In this document: positions 1 to 10,059 of the stretch, piece by piece
How positions within the stretch are numbered: the first letter of the stretch is position 1
Layout: every line of letters starts with the position of its first letter
NCBI RefSeq assembly: GCF_006716445.1
Contig: NZ_VFPA01000004.1
Location: 186,001-250,000, forward strand
DNA: 64,000 bases
Source of the DNA: Pseudonocardia kunmingensis
GTDB lineage: Bacteria > Actinomycetota > Actinomycetes > Mycobacteriales > Pseudonocardiaceae
Reading direction: 5' to 3'
Translations under genes and position numbers: made by a program
The notes under the pieces: generated by a model
The model's database searches: none
The model's input: only the letters and a program-made list of their open reading frames with translations
Told to the model about the DNA's origin: nothing

Positions 1-1793
1 TCGACGGCGACTGGGTCGCGACGTTCGCGGTGGTCGGGTTTCCCCGCGAGGTCTACCCCGGCTGGCTCGCCCCGCTGCTCACCTACCCCGGCCGCCTCGA
101 CGTCGCCACCCACGTCGAACCCATCGACCCCGCCACCGCAGCGAGCCGCCTCAAGGCCCAACTGGCCCGCCTGGAGAGCGGGCGGCGGCACACCGCCGAG
201 CACGGCCGCCTGATCGACCCCCACGTCGAGGCGGCCACCGAGGACGCCTACGACCTGTCGTCGCGGGTCGCCCGCGGCGAAGGGAAGTTGTTCCGGGTCG
301 GCATCTATCTCACCGTGCACGCCCCGACCGAACAGGCACTCGCCGACGAGGTCGCCGCGGTGCGGGCGCTGACCTCCAGCCTGCTGCTCGACGCCAAACC
401 CACCACCTACCGCAGCCTGCAGGGCTGGGTGACCACCCTGCCGATGGGCCTGGACCTCATCGGGATGCGCCGCACCTTCGACACCGCCGCGCTCTCCGCG
501 GCGTTCCCGTTCACCACCCCCGACCTGCCCGCGCCCGACCCGACCTCGATCGCCGCCCCCGAAGGGGTGCTCTACGGCTACAACCTCGGCTCCCAGGGCC
601 TGGTCCACTGGGACCGGTTCGGCCTCGCCCTGCACAACCACAACTCGGTCATCCTCGGCCGATCCGGGTCCGGAAAGTCCTACCTGGTCAAGCTCGAAGC
701 GCTGCGGTCGCTGCACCGCGGCGTCGAGATCATCGTCATCGACCCGGAGGACGAGTACGCCCGCCTCGCCGCCGCGGTCGGCGGCAGCTACGTCCACCTC
801 GGCGGCGACGGGGTCCGGCTCAACCCGTTCGACCTGCCCATCCACACCGCACCCGACGGGCGGCGCAGCGCCCCACCCGACGCCCTCACCCGCCGCTGCC
901 TGTTCCTGCACACCGCCCTGTCGGTGCTGCTCGGCGACGTCCTGACCGCCACCGAACGCGCCATCCTCGACCGCGCACTGCTCACCACGTACCAGCACGC
1001 CGGGATCACCGCGGACCCACGGACCTGGCTGCGGCCCGCCCCGACACTGCGGACCCTGCGCGACGTCCTCACCACCACCGCCACCGGCGAGGCCACCAGC
1101 AAAACCATCTCGGCCGATCTGGCCGCGCGGCTGCACCCGCACGTCGACGGCGTGTTCAACCAGCTCTTCGACGGCCCCACCACCACCGCTCCCGACGGGC
1201 ACCTGGTCGTGTTCAGCCTGCGCGACCTACCCGACGAACTCAAGGCCATCGGCACCCTGCTCACCCTCGACGCCGTCTGGCGCCGGGTCAGCAACCCCAC
1301 CGCGCGCCGGCCACGGCTGGTCGTGGTCGACGAGGCCTGGCTGCTCATGCGCGAGACCGCCGGGGCGGAGTTCCTGTTCCGGATGGCCAAAGCCTCACGA
1401 AAGCACTGGGCCGGGCTGACCGTCGCCACCCAGGACACCGCCGACGTCCTGGGAAGCGACCTCGGCAAGGCCGTCATCGCCAATGCCGCCACCCAGATCC
1501 TGCTGCGCCAGGCAACCCAGGCCATCGACGAGGTCACCCGCGTGTTCGACCTCTCCGCCGGAGAACGCCAGTTCCTGCTCTCCGCCGACCGCGGCCAAGG
1601 TCTGCTCACCGCCGGCACCCAACGCGTCGCGTTCCAGGTGATCGCCTCACCGAACGAGAACCACTGGATCACCAGCAGCCCCGCCGAACTCGCCACGCAC
1701 GACCCCGACGACCTCGACCTCGACTCCGAGGTCGGCTCCGGGCCCGGGCCGGCCGCCGGCCGCGGTGGGTGGATCCAGCTCGACGCCGCCTGA
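1..1793 (+). CDS. VirB4/TraC-type conjugation ATPase, 5' end outside window
   Basis: This protein should hydrolyse ATP to drive a type IV secretion channel at the inner face of the membrane. The frame is open from base 3, so the true start lies upstream; the GTG at 30 is only an internal candidate. The Walker A motif GRSGSGKS lies at 657-680, IDPEDEYARL follows it, and a Walker B VVVDEAWLL lies near 1317-1345. ATQDTADVLGS follows further on, as in VirB4/TrwK relatives. The N-terminal third looks like the VirB4 N-domain. The next gene, a coupling protein, starts 62 nt downstream on the same strand, which supports a conjugation operon. Family assignment is firm; the specific transfer system is inferred. 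Confidence 0.88.
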   Translation, partial: DGDWVATFAVVGFPREVYPGWLAPLLTYPGRLDVATHVEPIDPATAASRLKAQLARLESGRRHTAEHGRLIDPHVEAATEDAYDLSSRVARGEGKLFRVGIYLTVHAPTEQALADEVAAVRALTSSLLLDAKPTTYRSLQGWVTTLPMGLDLIGMRRTFDTAALSAAFPFTTPDLPAPDPTSIAAPEGVLYGYNLGSQGLVHWDRFGLALHNHNSVILGRSGSGKSYLVKLEALRSLHRGVEIIVIDPEDEYARLAAAVGGSYVHLGGDGVRLNPFDLPIHTAPDGRRSAPPDALTRRCLFLHTALSVLLGDVLTATERAILDRALLTTYQHAGITADPRTWLRPAPTLRTLRDVLTTTATGEATSKTISADLAARLHPHVDGVFNQLFDGPTTTAPDGHLVVFSLRDLPDELKAIGTLLTLDAVWRRVSNPTARRPRLVVVDEAWLLMRETAGAEFLFRMAKASRKHWAGLTVATQDTADVLGSDLGKAVIANAATQILLRQATQAIDEVTRVFDLSAGERQFLLSADRGQGLLTAGTQRVAFQVIASPNENHWITSSPAELATHDPDDLDLDSEVGSGPGPAAGRGGWIQLDAA

Positions 1794-1855
1794 GCCACAG
1801 CCCGACCCGAACCAGTCCCGTCACCGAGCCCTCACGCTCCTGGAGAGGACCGATC

Positions 1856-4474
1856 ATGTCCGGACCGCCCCCACCACCCGCCCCGCCGCCCATCGCACCG
1901 CCGTTCACCGGCGGCCCGATCGGGGACTACCTGCGCGACCCGCTCGGCACCGTGCAGGACCTCTTCGACACCGTCGCCGGATGGGCCTCGGTCTGGGGTC
2001 CGCTGCTGGTACCCGCGCTGGCCCTGGTGGGCGCCGCCGCGCCGGCCGGGCACCGCCGATGGATGCGGCGCCGCCACGACCGGCTCGTCGGCGACGCCCG
2101 CCAGATCACCATGCTCGCCCCACCCGACGTCGACCCCGCGGGCGGGGAGGCGTTGTGGTCGAACCTGGTCGGGCTGCTGCGACCGGCCTGGCGCCGCACC
2201 GTGTCCGGACAGCCCCATCTGGGGTGCGAGTACCTGTTCTCCGACACCGGAGTCACCATCCGGCTCTGGGTGCCCGGCTCGGTCCCGCCCGGCATGGTCG
2301 AGCGCGCGATCGAGGCCGCCTGGCCCGGCGCGCACACCCACACCGGCCCCGCCGAGTCACCGCTCCCGACGCCGCGCCCCGGCCGGCGCCGCGTGATGAC
2401 CGGCGCCGAGCTGCGCCTCGCCCGACCCGAGGCGCTGCCGATACGCACCGACTTCGACGCCGACCCGATCCGCGCCCTCATCGGCGCCGCCACCGGCCTG
2501 CGCCCTCACGAACACGCCTGCGTCCAGGTCCTCGCCCGCCCCGTCACCGGTGCTCGGGTCGCCCGGGCCCGCCTGGCCGCGCGCCGGCTGCACTCCGGGA
2601 CCTCCCCGTCGGTGGTCGGGCGGCTGCTCGACCTCCTCACCCCCGGCATGCCCACCGGCCCCCGCGCATCCGGCTCCCGCACACCGGGCGCGGCCGGGCG
2701 GAACCCCCAGACCTCGCTGGAGCACTCCGCGCTCAACCGCGCCGTCATCGGCAAGGAGCACGGCTCCCAATACGAGACCGTGGTGCGCTACGCCGTCGCC
2801 CTCGAACTGCACGCCGACGCCGACGAGCACTCCCGGCGCGCCGCCCTCGACGTCGCCCGCGGACGGGCACACGCCCTCGCCGCGTCGTTCGCCTCCTACA
2901 CCGAACACAACCGCTACACCCGTATCCGGATCCGACGCCACGTCGACGCCGTGCTGACCGGGCGACGGCTGCGCCGAGGTGACCTGCTTTCCATCCCCGA
3001 GCTGGCCGCGATCGCGCACCTGCCCACCGACGACTCCGTCCCCGGCCTGCACCGCGCCGGAGCCCGCGCCGTCGCCCCACCGCCCGGCATCGCCGCACCC
3101 GGACCGGACAGCAAGCCGCTGGGGAACAGCGACACCAACCACGAACGCCCCATCGCGCTCCGCGTGCCCGACGCGCGCCATCACCTGCACGTCATCGGCG
3201 CCACCGGCTCGGGCAAGTCGACCCTGCTCGCCACGATGATCCTCGCCGACATCGACACCGGCCGCGGTGTGGTGCTCATCGACCCCAAGGGCGACCTCGT
3301 CACCGACATCCTGTCCCGGATGCCCGCCGCGGCGGCGGACCGGGTCGTGCTGTTCGACGCCGACAGCAAGACCGTCCCGCCGTGTCTCAACCCGCTGCAC
3401 GGCGGGGAGACCGACCTGACCGTCGACAACGTCGTGTCGGTGTTCCGGCGGGTCTACTCGGCGTTCTGGGGACCCCGCACCGACGACGTCATGCGCGCCG
3501 CCTGCCTCACCCTGCGCACCCAACACGGCGTCACGACGCTGGCCGACCTGCCCCGCCTGCTCACCGACCCCGCCTACCGCGACCGCGTCACCGCCGCGGT
3601 CACCGACCCCGTCCTGCGCGGGTTCTGGGACTGGTACGACACCCTCACCGACGCCTCCCGGTCGCAGGTCATCTCCCCGCTGATGAACAAGCTCCGGGCG
3701 TTCCTGCTGCGCCCCTTCGTCCGCGACGCCCTCGCTGCCGGGCCCTCCACCGTCGACATGAACGAGATCCTCGACGGCGGTATCTGCCTCGTCCGGATTC
3801 CCAAGGGCTCCCTCGGTGAGGAGACCACCCGCCTGATCGGGTCGCTGACCGTCGCCGCCGCCTGGCAGGCCACCACCGCCCGCGCCGCCACCCCGCAACG
3901 CCTGCGCCGTGACGCCGCGCTGGTCATCGACGAGGCCCACAACTTCCTCAACCTGCCCTACCCCATCGAGGACATGCTCGCCGAAGCCCGCGGTTTCCGC
4001 GTCGCCCTGACGTTGGCCCACCAGCACCTCGGGCAGCTCCCTCGCGAGCTCCGCGAGGGACTATCCACCAACGCCCGCTCCAAGATCTTCTTCAACTCCG
4101 GCCCGGAGGACGCCCGCGAGCTGTCCCGCCACACCGCACCGCGCCTGGGCGAGCACGACCTCGCCCACCTCGGCGCCTTCCACGCCGCCGCCCGCCTGGT
4201 CCTGCACGGCGAGCAGACCGAGGCGTTCACCCTGCGTACCAACCCCCTGCCCCCGCCCACGCCCGGCCGGTCCCGCGAGATCCGCGCCGCCGCCGCCTCG
4301 CGGCAACACCGCGCCCGGAACAACCAGCCCGGTGGGCGCCCGACCGCCGATCCGACCCAGGTCCGCGACGTTCCCGCCTCGCCCCCCGGCCCCTCCAGGC
4401 GACGCCCCGACGACCGGCCGGCGGCCGACCGGCCGCCCGCACCGGTGATCCACGGCGACCCGCGCCGCCGCTGA
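1856..4474 (+). CDS. VirD4/TraD-like type IV coupling protein
   Basis: This is an 872-residue conjugative coupling ATPase expected to bring the DNA substrate to the secretion channel. The chosen ATG follows GGAGAGG at a good distance; an in-frame ATG at 1769 lies inside the upstream gene and was rejected. The N-terminus is Pro-rich. One hydrophobic segment (about residues 42-64) follows, then a mixed domain, the Walker A GATGSGKS at 3197-3220, and the Walker B LVIDEAHN near 3920-3943. The motif QVISPLMNKLRAFL is typical of TraD/VirD4 ATPases. The C-terminal 80 residues are Pro/Arg-rich and probably disordered. It lies between the VirB4-like ATPase and the replication-relaxation protein. Confidence 0.9.
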   Translation: MSGPPPPPAPPPIAPPFTGGPIGDYLRDPLGTVQDLFDTVAGWASVWGPLLVPALALVGAAAPAGHRRWMRRRHDRLVGDARQITMLAPPDVDPAGGEALWSNLVGLLRPAWRRTVSGQPHLGCEYLFSDTGVTIRLWVPGSVPPGMVERAIEAAWPGAHTHTGPAESPLPTPRPGRRRVMTGAELRLARPEALPIRTDFDADPIRALIGAATGLRPHEHACVQVLARPVTGARVARARLAARRLHSGTSPSVVGRLLDLLTPGMPTGPRASGSRTPGAAGRNPQTSLEHSALNRAVIGKEHGSQYETVVRYAVALELHADADEHSRRAALDVARGRAHALAASFASYTEHNRYTRIRIRRHVDAVLTGRRLRRGDLLSIPELAAIAHLPTDDSVPGLHRAGARAVAPPPGIAAPGPDSKPLGNSDTNHERPIALRVPDARHHLHVIGATGSGKSTLLATMILADIDTGRGVVLIDPKGDLVTDILSRMPAAAADRVVLFDADSKTVPPCLNPLHGGETDLTVDNVVSVFRRVYSAFWGPRTDDVMRAACLTLRTQHGVTTLADLPRLLTDPAYRDRVTAAVTDPVLRGFWDWYDTLTDASRSQVISPLMNKLRAFLLRPFVRDALAAGPSTVDMNEILDGGICLVRIPKGSLGEETTRLIGSLTVAAAWQATTARAATPQRLRRDAALVIDEAHNFLNLPYPIEDMLAEARGFRVALTLAHQHLGQLPRELREGLSTNARSKIFFNSGPEDARELSRHTAPRLGEHDLAHLGAFHAAARLVLHGEQTEAFTLRTNPLPPPTPGRSREIRAAAASRQHRARNNQPGGRPTADPTQVRDVPASPPGPSRRRPDDRPAADRPPAPVIHGDPRRR

Positions 4475-4546
4475 CCGCACCACTTCCTCGCACCGGTTAT
4501 CGCACGCCGCCCTGCCCGACCCCGGCACCCTCGGAAGGACATCGTC

Positions 4547-5710
4547 ATGTCGATCACCCAGCACACGCCGCAGCGGGCGCTGCGCAGCGCCGCACCCGGC
4601 CAGGCCACACCGCGCTGCGCGAACACCGCCGAACACCAGGCCCGCCTCGCCTGGCGACTCACCCCACGGGACCGCTGGATCATCCGGATGCTGCACGAGC
4701 ACCGCGTCCTGACCTCCACCCAGATCACCGCGCTCGCGTTCCCCTCCTACCGCTCGGGCACCCAACGGCTGCGCGAGCTCTACCTCTGGTCGGTGATCGA
4801 CCGCTTCCAGCCCTTCGCCTCCGTCGGGACCGCACCCATGCACTATGTCCTGGGCACCGCCGGCGCCGCCGTCCTCGCTGCCGAGGAGGGCCTCGAGGTC
4901 AAGGACCTGGGCTACCGCCACAACCGGGCCTTCGGCGTCGCCCACAACCTGCGCCTGGCCCACCTCGTCGGGGTCAACGAGTGGTTCACCGCCCTCATCG
5001 CCGCCACCCGCCACGTCACCGCCCGACACGACAACCGGGCCGACGGCTCGGAGCCGGGCAGGGACACCGCGGTGGGCGCCTGGTGGTCCGAGGCCCGCTG
5101 CGCCCGGCACTTCGGCGACCTCACCAAACCCGACGCCTACGGCCGCTTCCACCGCGACGGCCGACACGTCGAGTTCTTCCTCGAGTTCGACCAGGGCACC
5201 GAAGCCCTGGCCAAGCTCGCCGGGAAGCTCGCCGGGTACGCCGCGCTCGCCGCGGCCACCGGCATCACCACCCCGCTGCTGATCTGGCTGCCCACCGCGC
5301 GACGCGAGGCCAGCGCCCGGCGCCAGCTACACCGCATCTGGCAGGGGCTCGACCAACCCGACACGGTGCCGGTCGCCACCGCCGCCGCCGGGCTCCTCGA
5401 CCCCCACGCCGCGCACCCCAGCCCCGCCGACCCCGTCTGGCTCCCCCTGCACATCAGCCCGGGCGCCACTCCGGCCGGCGCCGGCGCGAGGCTCCCGCTG
5501 CACCACCTCGCCGAAGCCTGGCCGAACGTCCACCCACCCGAATCCGCCGCGCACCCCAGTGACAACCGAGGCGGCGCCGACGGGGCGGACGGGAACCCAC
5601 CCGACCATGGACGCGACACCGGGACCCGGGCGGAGCAGCCCCACCGGCTCGCCCCTCCGCACCCCATGCCGCCCGTCGGGTCACGCCACGCCGCCAGACC
5701 CCGAAGGTGA
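4547..5710 (+). CDS. Replication-relaxation family protein
   Basis: The 387-residue product matches the actinobacterial replication-relaxation family (Replic_Relax), usually found beside TraD-like genes on plasmids and integrative elements and thought to act at the origin or transfer origin. The N-terminal region contains a winged-helix-like segment (LTPRDRWIIRMLHEHRVLTS, then TQITALAF). The central part has GVAHNLRLAHLVGVNEWF and HVEFFLEFDQGTEALAKL, both characteristic of the family. The last 90 residues are low-complexity Pro/Gly/His. The ATG follows AAGGACATCGTC. The role in transfer is inferred from the family and from its place directly after the coupling protein. Confidence 0.8.
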   Translation: MSITQHTPQRALRSAAPGQATPRCANTAEHQARLAWRLTPRDRWIIRMLHEHRVLTSTQITALAFPSYRSGTQRLRELYLWSVIDRFQPFASVGTAPMHYVLGTAGAAVLAAEEGLEVKDLGYRHNRAFGVAHNLRLAHLVGVNEWFTALIAATRHVTARHDNRADGSEPGRDTAVGAWWSEARCARHFGDLTKPDAYGRFHRDGRHVEFFLEFDQGTEALAKLAGKLAGYAALAAATGITTPLLIWLPTARREASARRQLHRIWQGLDQPDTVPVATAAAGLLDPHAAHPSPADPVWLPLHISPGATPAGAGARLPLHHLAEAWPNVHPPESAAHPSDNRGGADGADGNPPDHGRDTGTRAEQPHRLAPPHPMPPVGSRHAARPRR

Positions 5711-5717
5711 CCGACCG

Positions 5718-6000
5718 ATGGCCACGAAGATCGGCGCCGCCGCGCTCGCCGCAATCTTGCTCATCCCGCTGCTCATCGCCGCCGCCCTGGGCTCGATGAT
5801 CACCTCGCTGTTCGGCCCGAGCGGCCCCAGCACCGCAGCGCTCGCCGACATGCCCCCCGACTACCTCAACCTCTACCGGGCCGCGTCCGGCACCTGCCCC
5901 GGACTCGACTGGACCGTCCTCGCCGCCGTCGGCAAGGTCGAGACCGACCACGGCCGCTCCCCGCTGCCCGGTGTCCGCGACGGCGAGAACGCATCCGGCG
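5718..6000 (+). pseudogene. Lytic transglycosylase, N-terminal part, split by insertion
   Basis: This is the first 94 codons of a conjugation-type peptidoglycan hydrolase: one membrane anchor (residues 3-32), then CPGLDWTVLAAVGKVETDHG, the start of the lysozyme-like SLT fold with its catalytic Glu region. It is about 60% identical by eye to the intact copy at 10811-11785 up to the residues GEN. Homology then stops at 6000, and the frame reads into unrelated DNA to a stop at 6098. The missing C-terminal part resumes at 16310. Joining 6000 to 16310 restores an in-frame ASG-AAGPMQ junction. Without the rest the fragment cannot hydrolyse peptidoglycan. Confidence 0.85.
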
Positions 6001-6007
6001 CTGGCGT

Positions 6008-6019
6008 TATCTCCGGGTC
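6008..6019 (+). repeat. Left terminal inverted repeat of the insertion
   Basis: The 12-bp TATCTCCGGGTC is perfectly inverted at 16297-16308, with a further near-match (G-T/C before it). A weaker subterminal ACGTGAG also appears inverted (near 6036 and near 16250). Probably recombinase binding sites. Confidence 0.7.
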
Positions 6020-6085
6020 GGCGCAGGCGCCGAGTAACGTGAGGAACGCGGTCGACACGCCACGTGCCGGTGAGGTATCCGCAGG

Positions 6086-7288
6086 GTGCGAGTCATGATC
6101 GTCTACGGTTCCGCCTTCATGATCATGAAGTTTCGAGCCGAGCGCGTGGTGCTGCCGCCCGATGACGCCACAGCCTGGGTGGTGGTCGACGATGACTTCG
6201 GGCTGCACGTCGAGGCGTGCGCGTTCCTTGCGGGCCTGCGCGGGTTGGACCGCTCGGTGAAACACCGAGCGGGTCTATGCCGGGCGGGTCGCGGTGTTCC
6301 TGTCCTGGTGCGCGGCTGAGGGGCTTGGCTGGACTGGGCGATGCCGCGGCTGGACCAGCTGGTGGGGTTCAAGCGCTGGCTGGTGGTCGAGCCGTTGCCC
6401 GCGCGCCGCGGCGGTGCCGGGCCGACGCGGTACCGGTCGCCGGGGACCGCGGACGCGATCTTGAGCACGGTGTGTGAGTTCCTGCGGTTCTGCGCACGCC
6501 ACGACCTGGTTGACCCGACGCTGGTGCGGCGGCTGCACGAGCCGCGCCATCTTCGGTTCCTGCCCCCTGGCTATGAGGCCGGTGAGGACGAGCAGTTCCG
6601 CACGGTGCGCTCGCGGGTGCTGCGGTTCGCCACCGCCGAGGCGCCGTTTGAGTTCCTGGAGCCCGAACAGATCGCGCCGCTGCTCGCCGCCGCGGGCAAC
6701 CCGCGGGATCGGTGCCTGGTGGCGTTGATCGCGATGACCGGGATCCGGATCGGTGAGGCGCTGGGCCTGCACCGCGAGGACATGCACCTGCTCACCGACT
6801 CCCGCGACCTGGGCTGCCCGATCGGCGGGCCGCACCTGCACGTGCGCCGCCGCCCGGGCAACACCAACAGCGCGTTGGCGAAGTCGCGGTTCCCGCGGTC
6901 GATCCCGGTCCCGACCGAAGCGATCGACCTCTACGCCGACTACCTGCACGAACGCGCCCACCGGCTCAGCGACCCGGACGTCCCCGACGGCGGGGGAAAC
7001 CCGCTGGTGTTCGTCAACCTCTACCGGCCGCCGCTGGGCCGTGGCATGGGCTACGGGAGCACGAAAGAGATGTTCGACGGGCTCGCCGAGCGAACCGGGA
7101 TGACGGTGCGCCCGCATCTGCTGCGCCACACCGCCGCGACGACCTGGCTGCGCCAGGGCACCTCGCGCGACACCGTGCAGCAGTTGCTCGGCCACGCCTC
7201 GCCGGTGTCGATGCAGCCTTACCTGCACCCGGACGAGGCCGACAAGCGGGCCGCGGTCGAGACCGGCGCGGCATGGGCGCGGACATGA
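6086..7288 (+). pseudogene. TnpA-like tyrosine recombinase, frameshifted
   Basis: This is the first recombinase of a Tn554-like trio. The catalytic half is intact: the GIRIGEAL region with the first Arg (near 6735), RPHLLRHTAATTWL (near 7108), and LLGHASPVSMQPYLH with the Tyr (near 7185). The N-terminal half is broken. An extra A in the run at 6260-6262 shifts frame (RSV then should read NTERVYAGRV). A 5-bp tandem duplication near 6322-6332 shifts it back toward LDWAMPRLDQL. Between the two lesions the original frame meets TGA at 6317. A start at the ATG at 6341 would lack the core-binding domain. It overlaps tnpB by 16 nt. Unless translation slips twice, no full-length product is made. Confidence 0.8.
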
Positions 7289-10059
7289 CGGGCGCGGACG
7301 TGACGGCCAGGATCCCGCGCAGGCGGGCGGGCCCCGGCTCGGGGCTGACAGTGATCTCCGGGCAGGCGACGGCCGAGCCAGCGCCGAGCGGTGTGTCGAG
7401 CGTTGATCGGGATGCCTGGACGGCGTTCCTGGAGGAGCGGCTCGCGCCGGACTGGCGACCCGAGGAGTTCGACCCCGAGACGTGGCTGTTCACCGGGGAC
7501 CCGGACAACCCGGCCACCACCTCGACGAGGTGCCTGGTCGCGCGCTGTGCTGCGGTGGTCAACTCCCGCACGCTCTGCGGTGGCTGCGAGCGGGCGCTGG
7601 CGAGCAGCGACGTGACCCGGGTGGCCTTCCTCGCCACCCACCGGCCGGTCAAGCCGCGGTCGGCCCGGTTGACCGGGCAGACCTGCGTGGTGGCCCGCGA
7701 CGGCGTCGGCTGCGAGCGGCGACGGATCAGCAATCTGTCCGGGTTGTGCAACTCCCACGGCAGCGCGTGGTTTCGCTACCGCGACGGCGGCGGCACCCTG
7801 ACCCTCGCGCGGTGGCGCGACCAGCACGCTCGGCCGCTGCCTGCAGTCCCGGCCTGTCAGGTGCCCGGCTGCGCCCACGACGCCACCGCCCACGACGCCA
7901 CCGCCGAGGTGGGCGCAGGAGCCGCCGGCGGTGATCTCGGCAGCGGTGATCTCGGCGGTGGCGATCTCGATCGTCGTCCCGGTGCCGGGCAGGGGTTGTG
8001 CAGCGCGCATCGGCGGGCGTGGCGGCGCAGCCAGTCCGGACGGGCGCGCGCAAGGCAGATCCCGCCGCAGCAGTGGGCGCGCCGCTGGCAACGCCTCGGT
8101 CACGGTCACCAGTTCAGCCTTGCCGCGCTGTCACCGGTCCTGCGCCGCGAGCTGCTCTACGCGCTGCAACAGCGCGACGGCCAAGGCCACAAGATCGACC
8201 CGGTCGCGATGCGCGCCCTGGTCACGTGCCTCACCGACCCCGACGCCGATCCTCACCCCACCGGTCTGGGTGCCGGGCTCGGCTCGTTGACCGAGCGGAC
8301 CTACGAGCAGCTGGTGGTGGGGTTGCCGCGCAACGGCGCGGTCCGCGCCTACGCGCGGATCCTGACCCGGATCGTCGGATTGGCGTTCGAGCAGTTCCGC
8401 GGCGTCACCCACACCGACGGTGATGTGTGGGACTGTCTGGCGCTCGACCTGGCTGCGCCTCGCGCCGGGCGCCGGGCGAACCTGACCACGGTCGACTTCA
8501 CCCCGATCCAGCAGCAGTGGTTGCGCGACGCGGCCAAGCAGTGGGCGCACACCGTGCGCCCGGACGGGCCGAAGCTCGCCCGGGCGGTGCAGGCCTGCAC
8601 GCTGGCCTCACACGCCCTGGGGCAGCGGTCCGGCGGGGGTCACCGGCCGGGCGAGTTGTCCTTCGCCGACATGACCGTGGTGTTCGACGCGTTCACCCGC
8701 GCCGCCCGCCCCGACGGGCAGCGCTACAACAGCCACTTCCGGCGCGGGCTGTGGGCACGGCTGCACGAAGTGCTCGACTTCGGCCGCGCCACCGGCGAGC
8801 TGGCCGAGCTGGCCGCGACGTTCCACCGCCGCTCCACCCAGTCGATCCGCAGCGACGAGGTCAACGAGGACGAACTCGGCAAGGCCGTTCCCGAGACCGT
8901 GATCGCCCAGCTCGACGCGCACCTCGACCTCTGGCAGCACGGCCACCGTCACGGTCGGTCCTGGACCGAACGCGACTCGGCGGCGCTGTTCGCCACCGCT
9001 TATCAGGTCCTGCGCGACACCGGCCGGCGCCCCGGGGAGCTGGTGACGCTGTCCGCGGACTGCCTGGAGATCGACGGCGACCAGTACGCGCTGGTCTACG
9101 ACAACCACAAGCAGCGTCGGCTCCGCCGCCGCCTGCCGATCACCACCGATACCGCGCGGATCATCGAGCGCTGGCAGGACCACCGCGGCCAGCTCGACCT
9201 CCCCGACTCGAACCGCCGCTGGCTGTTCCCCGCACCGCACGCCTCCGCGGGGCCCGGGCACCTCACCACGATCCGGTTGGCCACCGCGCTGCGCCGCTGG
9301 GTTGCTGCGATCCCCGCCCTGCACAGTGACCTCCCCGGCCCCGACGGCGCACCGCTGCCCTTCGACCGCGCACTGATCTACCCGTATGCGTTCCGGCACT
9401 CCTACGCCCAACGCCACGCCGACGCCGGGGTTGGCGTCGAGGTCCTCAAGGAGTTGATGGACCACCGCGACCTGAGCGTCACCCAGGGCTACTACAAGGT
9501 CGGGCTCACCCGAAAGCGGCAGGCCATCGCCATCATGAGCCGCTACGTCCACGACCGGACCGGGCACCGGTGCTCCGGGCCCGGCCTGGCCACGAGCACG
9601 ACCACAACCACGAGCACGACCACCGGCACCGCGAACGGCTCGGTGACGAGCTACGAGCTGCGATCGGTGGCGGTGCCGTTCGGCAACTGCATCGAGCCCT
9701 CCAACGTCAAGGCCGGCGGCAAGGGCTGCCCGATCCGGTTCCAGTGCGCCGGCTGCGGCTTCTACCGCCCCGACCCGTCCTACCTGCCGGCCATCGAGGA
9801 ACACATCAACGCGCTGCGCGCCGACCGAGAGACCGCGCTCGCCCTGGACGCCGACGGCTTCGTCACCCGCAACCTCGCCGACCAAGCCGACGCGTTCGGC
9901 CACGTCGCCGCCGCCATGCGCGACCGGCTCGCCGCGCTGCCCGACGATGAACGCGCCGAGGCCCAGCAGGCCAGCACCGTTCTGCGCAAGCTCCGCGCCG
10001 GCCAACGCACCGGCCTGACGCGCACGCTGCTGCCGCTCACCGTCAAGGACCAACCGTGA
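7273..10059 (+). CDS. TnpB-like large tyrosine recombinase of Tn554-type trio
   Basis: This 928-residue site-specific recombinase should cut and rejoin DNA at the element ends together with TnpA and TnpC. The catalytic residues are in place: TGRRPGELVTLS (about residue 585), YAFRHSYAQRHADAG (about 705-720) and LMDHRDLSVTQGYYKV with the nucleophilic Tyr (about 730-745). A Cys cluster sits near the N-terminus (CLVARC and CGGC), and another follows the catalytic domain (CIEPSN, GCPIRFQCAGCGFY), probably zinc-binding. It is larger than classical Tn554 TnpB because of these extensions. The ATG at 7273 overlaps the end of tnpA. The gene is intact, so only tnpA limits mobility. Confidence 0.88.
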   Translation: MGADMTGADVTARIPRRRAGPGSGLTVISGQATAEPAPSGVSSVDRDAWTAFLEERLAPDWRPEEFDPETWLFTGDPDNPATTSTRCLVARCAAVVNSRTLCGGCERALASSDVTRVAFLATHRPVKPRSARLTGQTCVVARDGVGCERRRISNLSGLCNSHGSAWFRYRDGGGTLTLARWRDQHARPLPAVPACQVPGCAHDATAHDATAEVGAGAAGGDLGSGDLGGGDLDRRPGAGQGLCSAHRRAWRRSQSGRARARQIPPQQWARRWQRLGHGHQFSLAALSPVLRRELLYALQQRDGQGHKIDPVAMRALVTCLTDPDADPHPTGLGAGLGSLTERTYEQLVVGLPRNGAVRAYARILTRIVGLAFEQFRGVTHTDGDVWDCLALDLAAPRAGRRANLTTVDFTPIQQQWLRDAAKQWAHTVRPDGPKLARAVQACTLASHALGQRSGGGHRPGELSFADMTVVFDAFTRAARPDGQRYNSHFRRGLWARLHEVLDFGRATGELAELAATFHRRSTQSIRSDEVNEDELGKAVPETVIAQLDAHLDLWQHGHRHGRSWTERDSAALFATAYQVLRDTGRRPGELVTLSADCLEIDGDQYALVYDNHKQRRLRRRLPITTDTARIIERWQDHRGQLDLPDSNRRWLFPAPHASAGPGHLTTIRLATALRRWVAAIPALHSDLPGPDGAPLPFDRALIYPYAFRHSYAQRHADAGVGVEVLKELMDHRDLSVTQGYYKVGLTRKRQAIAIMSRYVHDRTGHRCSGPGLATSTTTTTSTTTGTANGSVTSYELRSVAVPFGNCIEPSNVKAGGKGCPIRFQCAGCGFYRPDPSYLPAIEEHINALRADRETALALDADGFVTRNLADQADAFGHVAAAMRDRLAALPDDERAEAQQASTVLRKLRAGQRTGLTRTLLPLTVKDQP

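Noticed and set aside
2357..4027. 556-residue minus-strand frame opposite the coupling protein
   Set aside because: Same antisense pattern; no domain and no ribosome site.
6086..6319. 77-residue separate gene
   Set aside because: It is the N-terminus of tnpA cut by a frameshift, not an independent gene.
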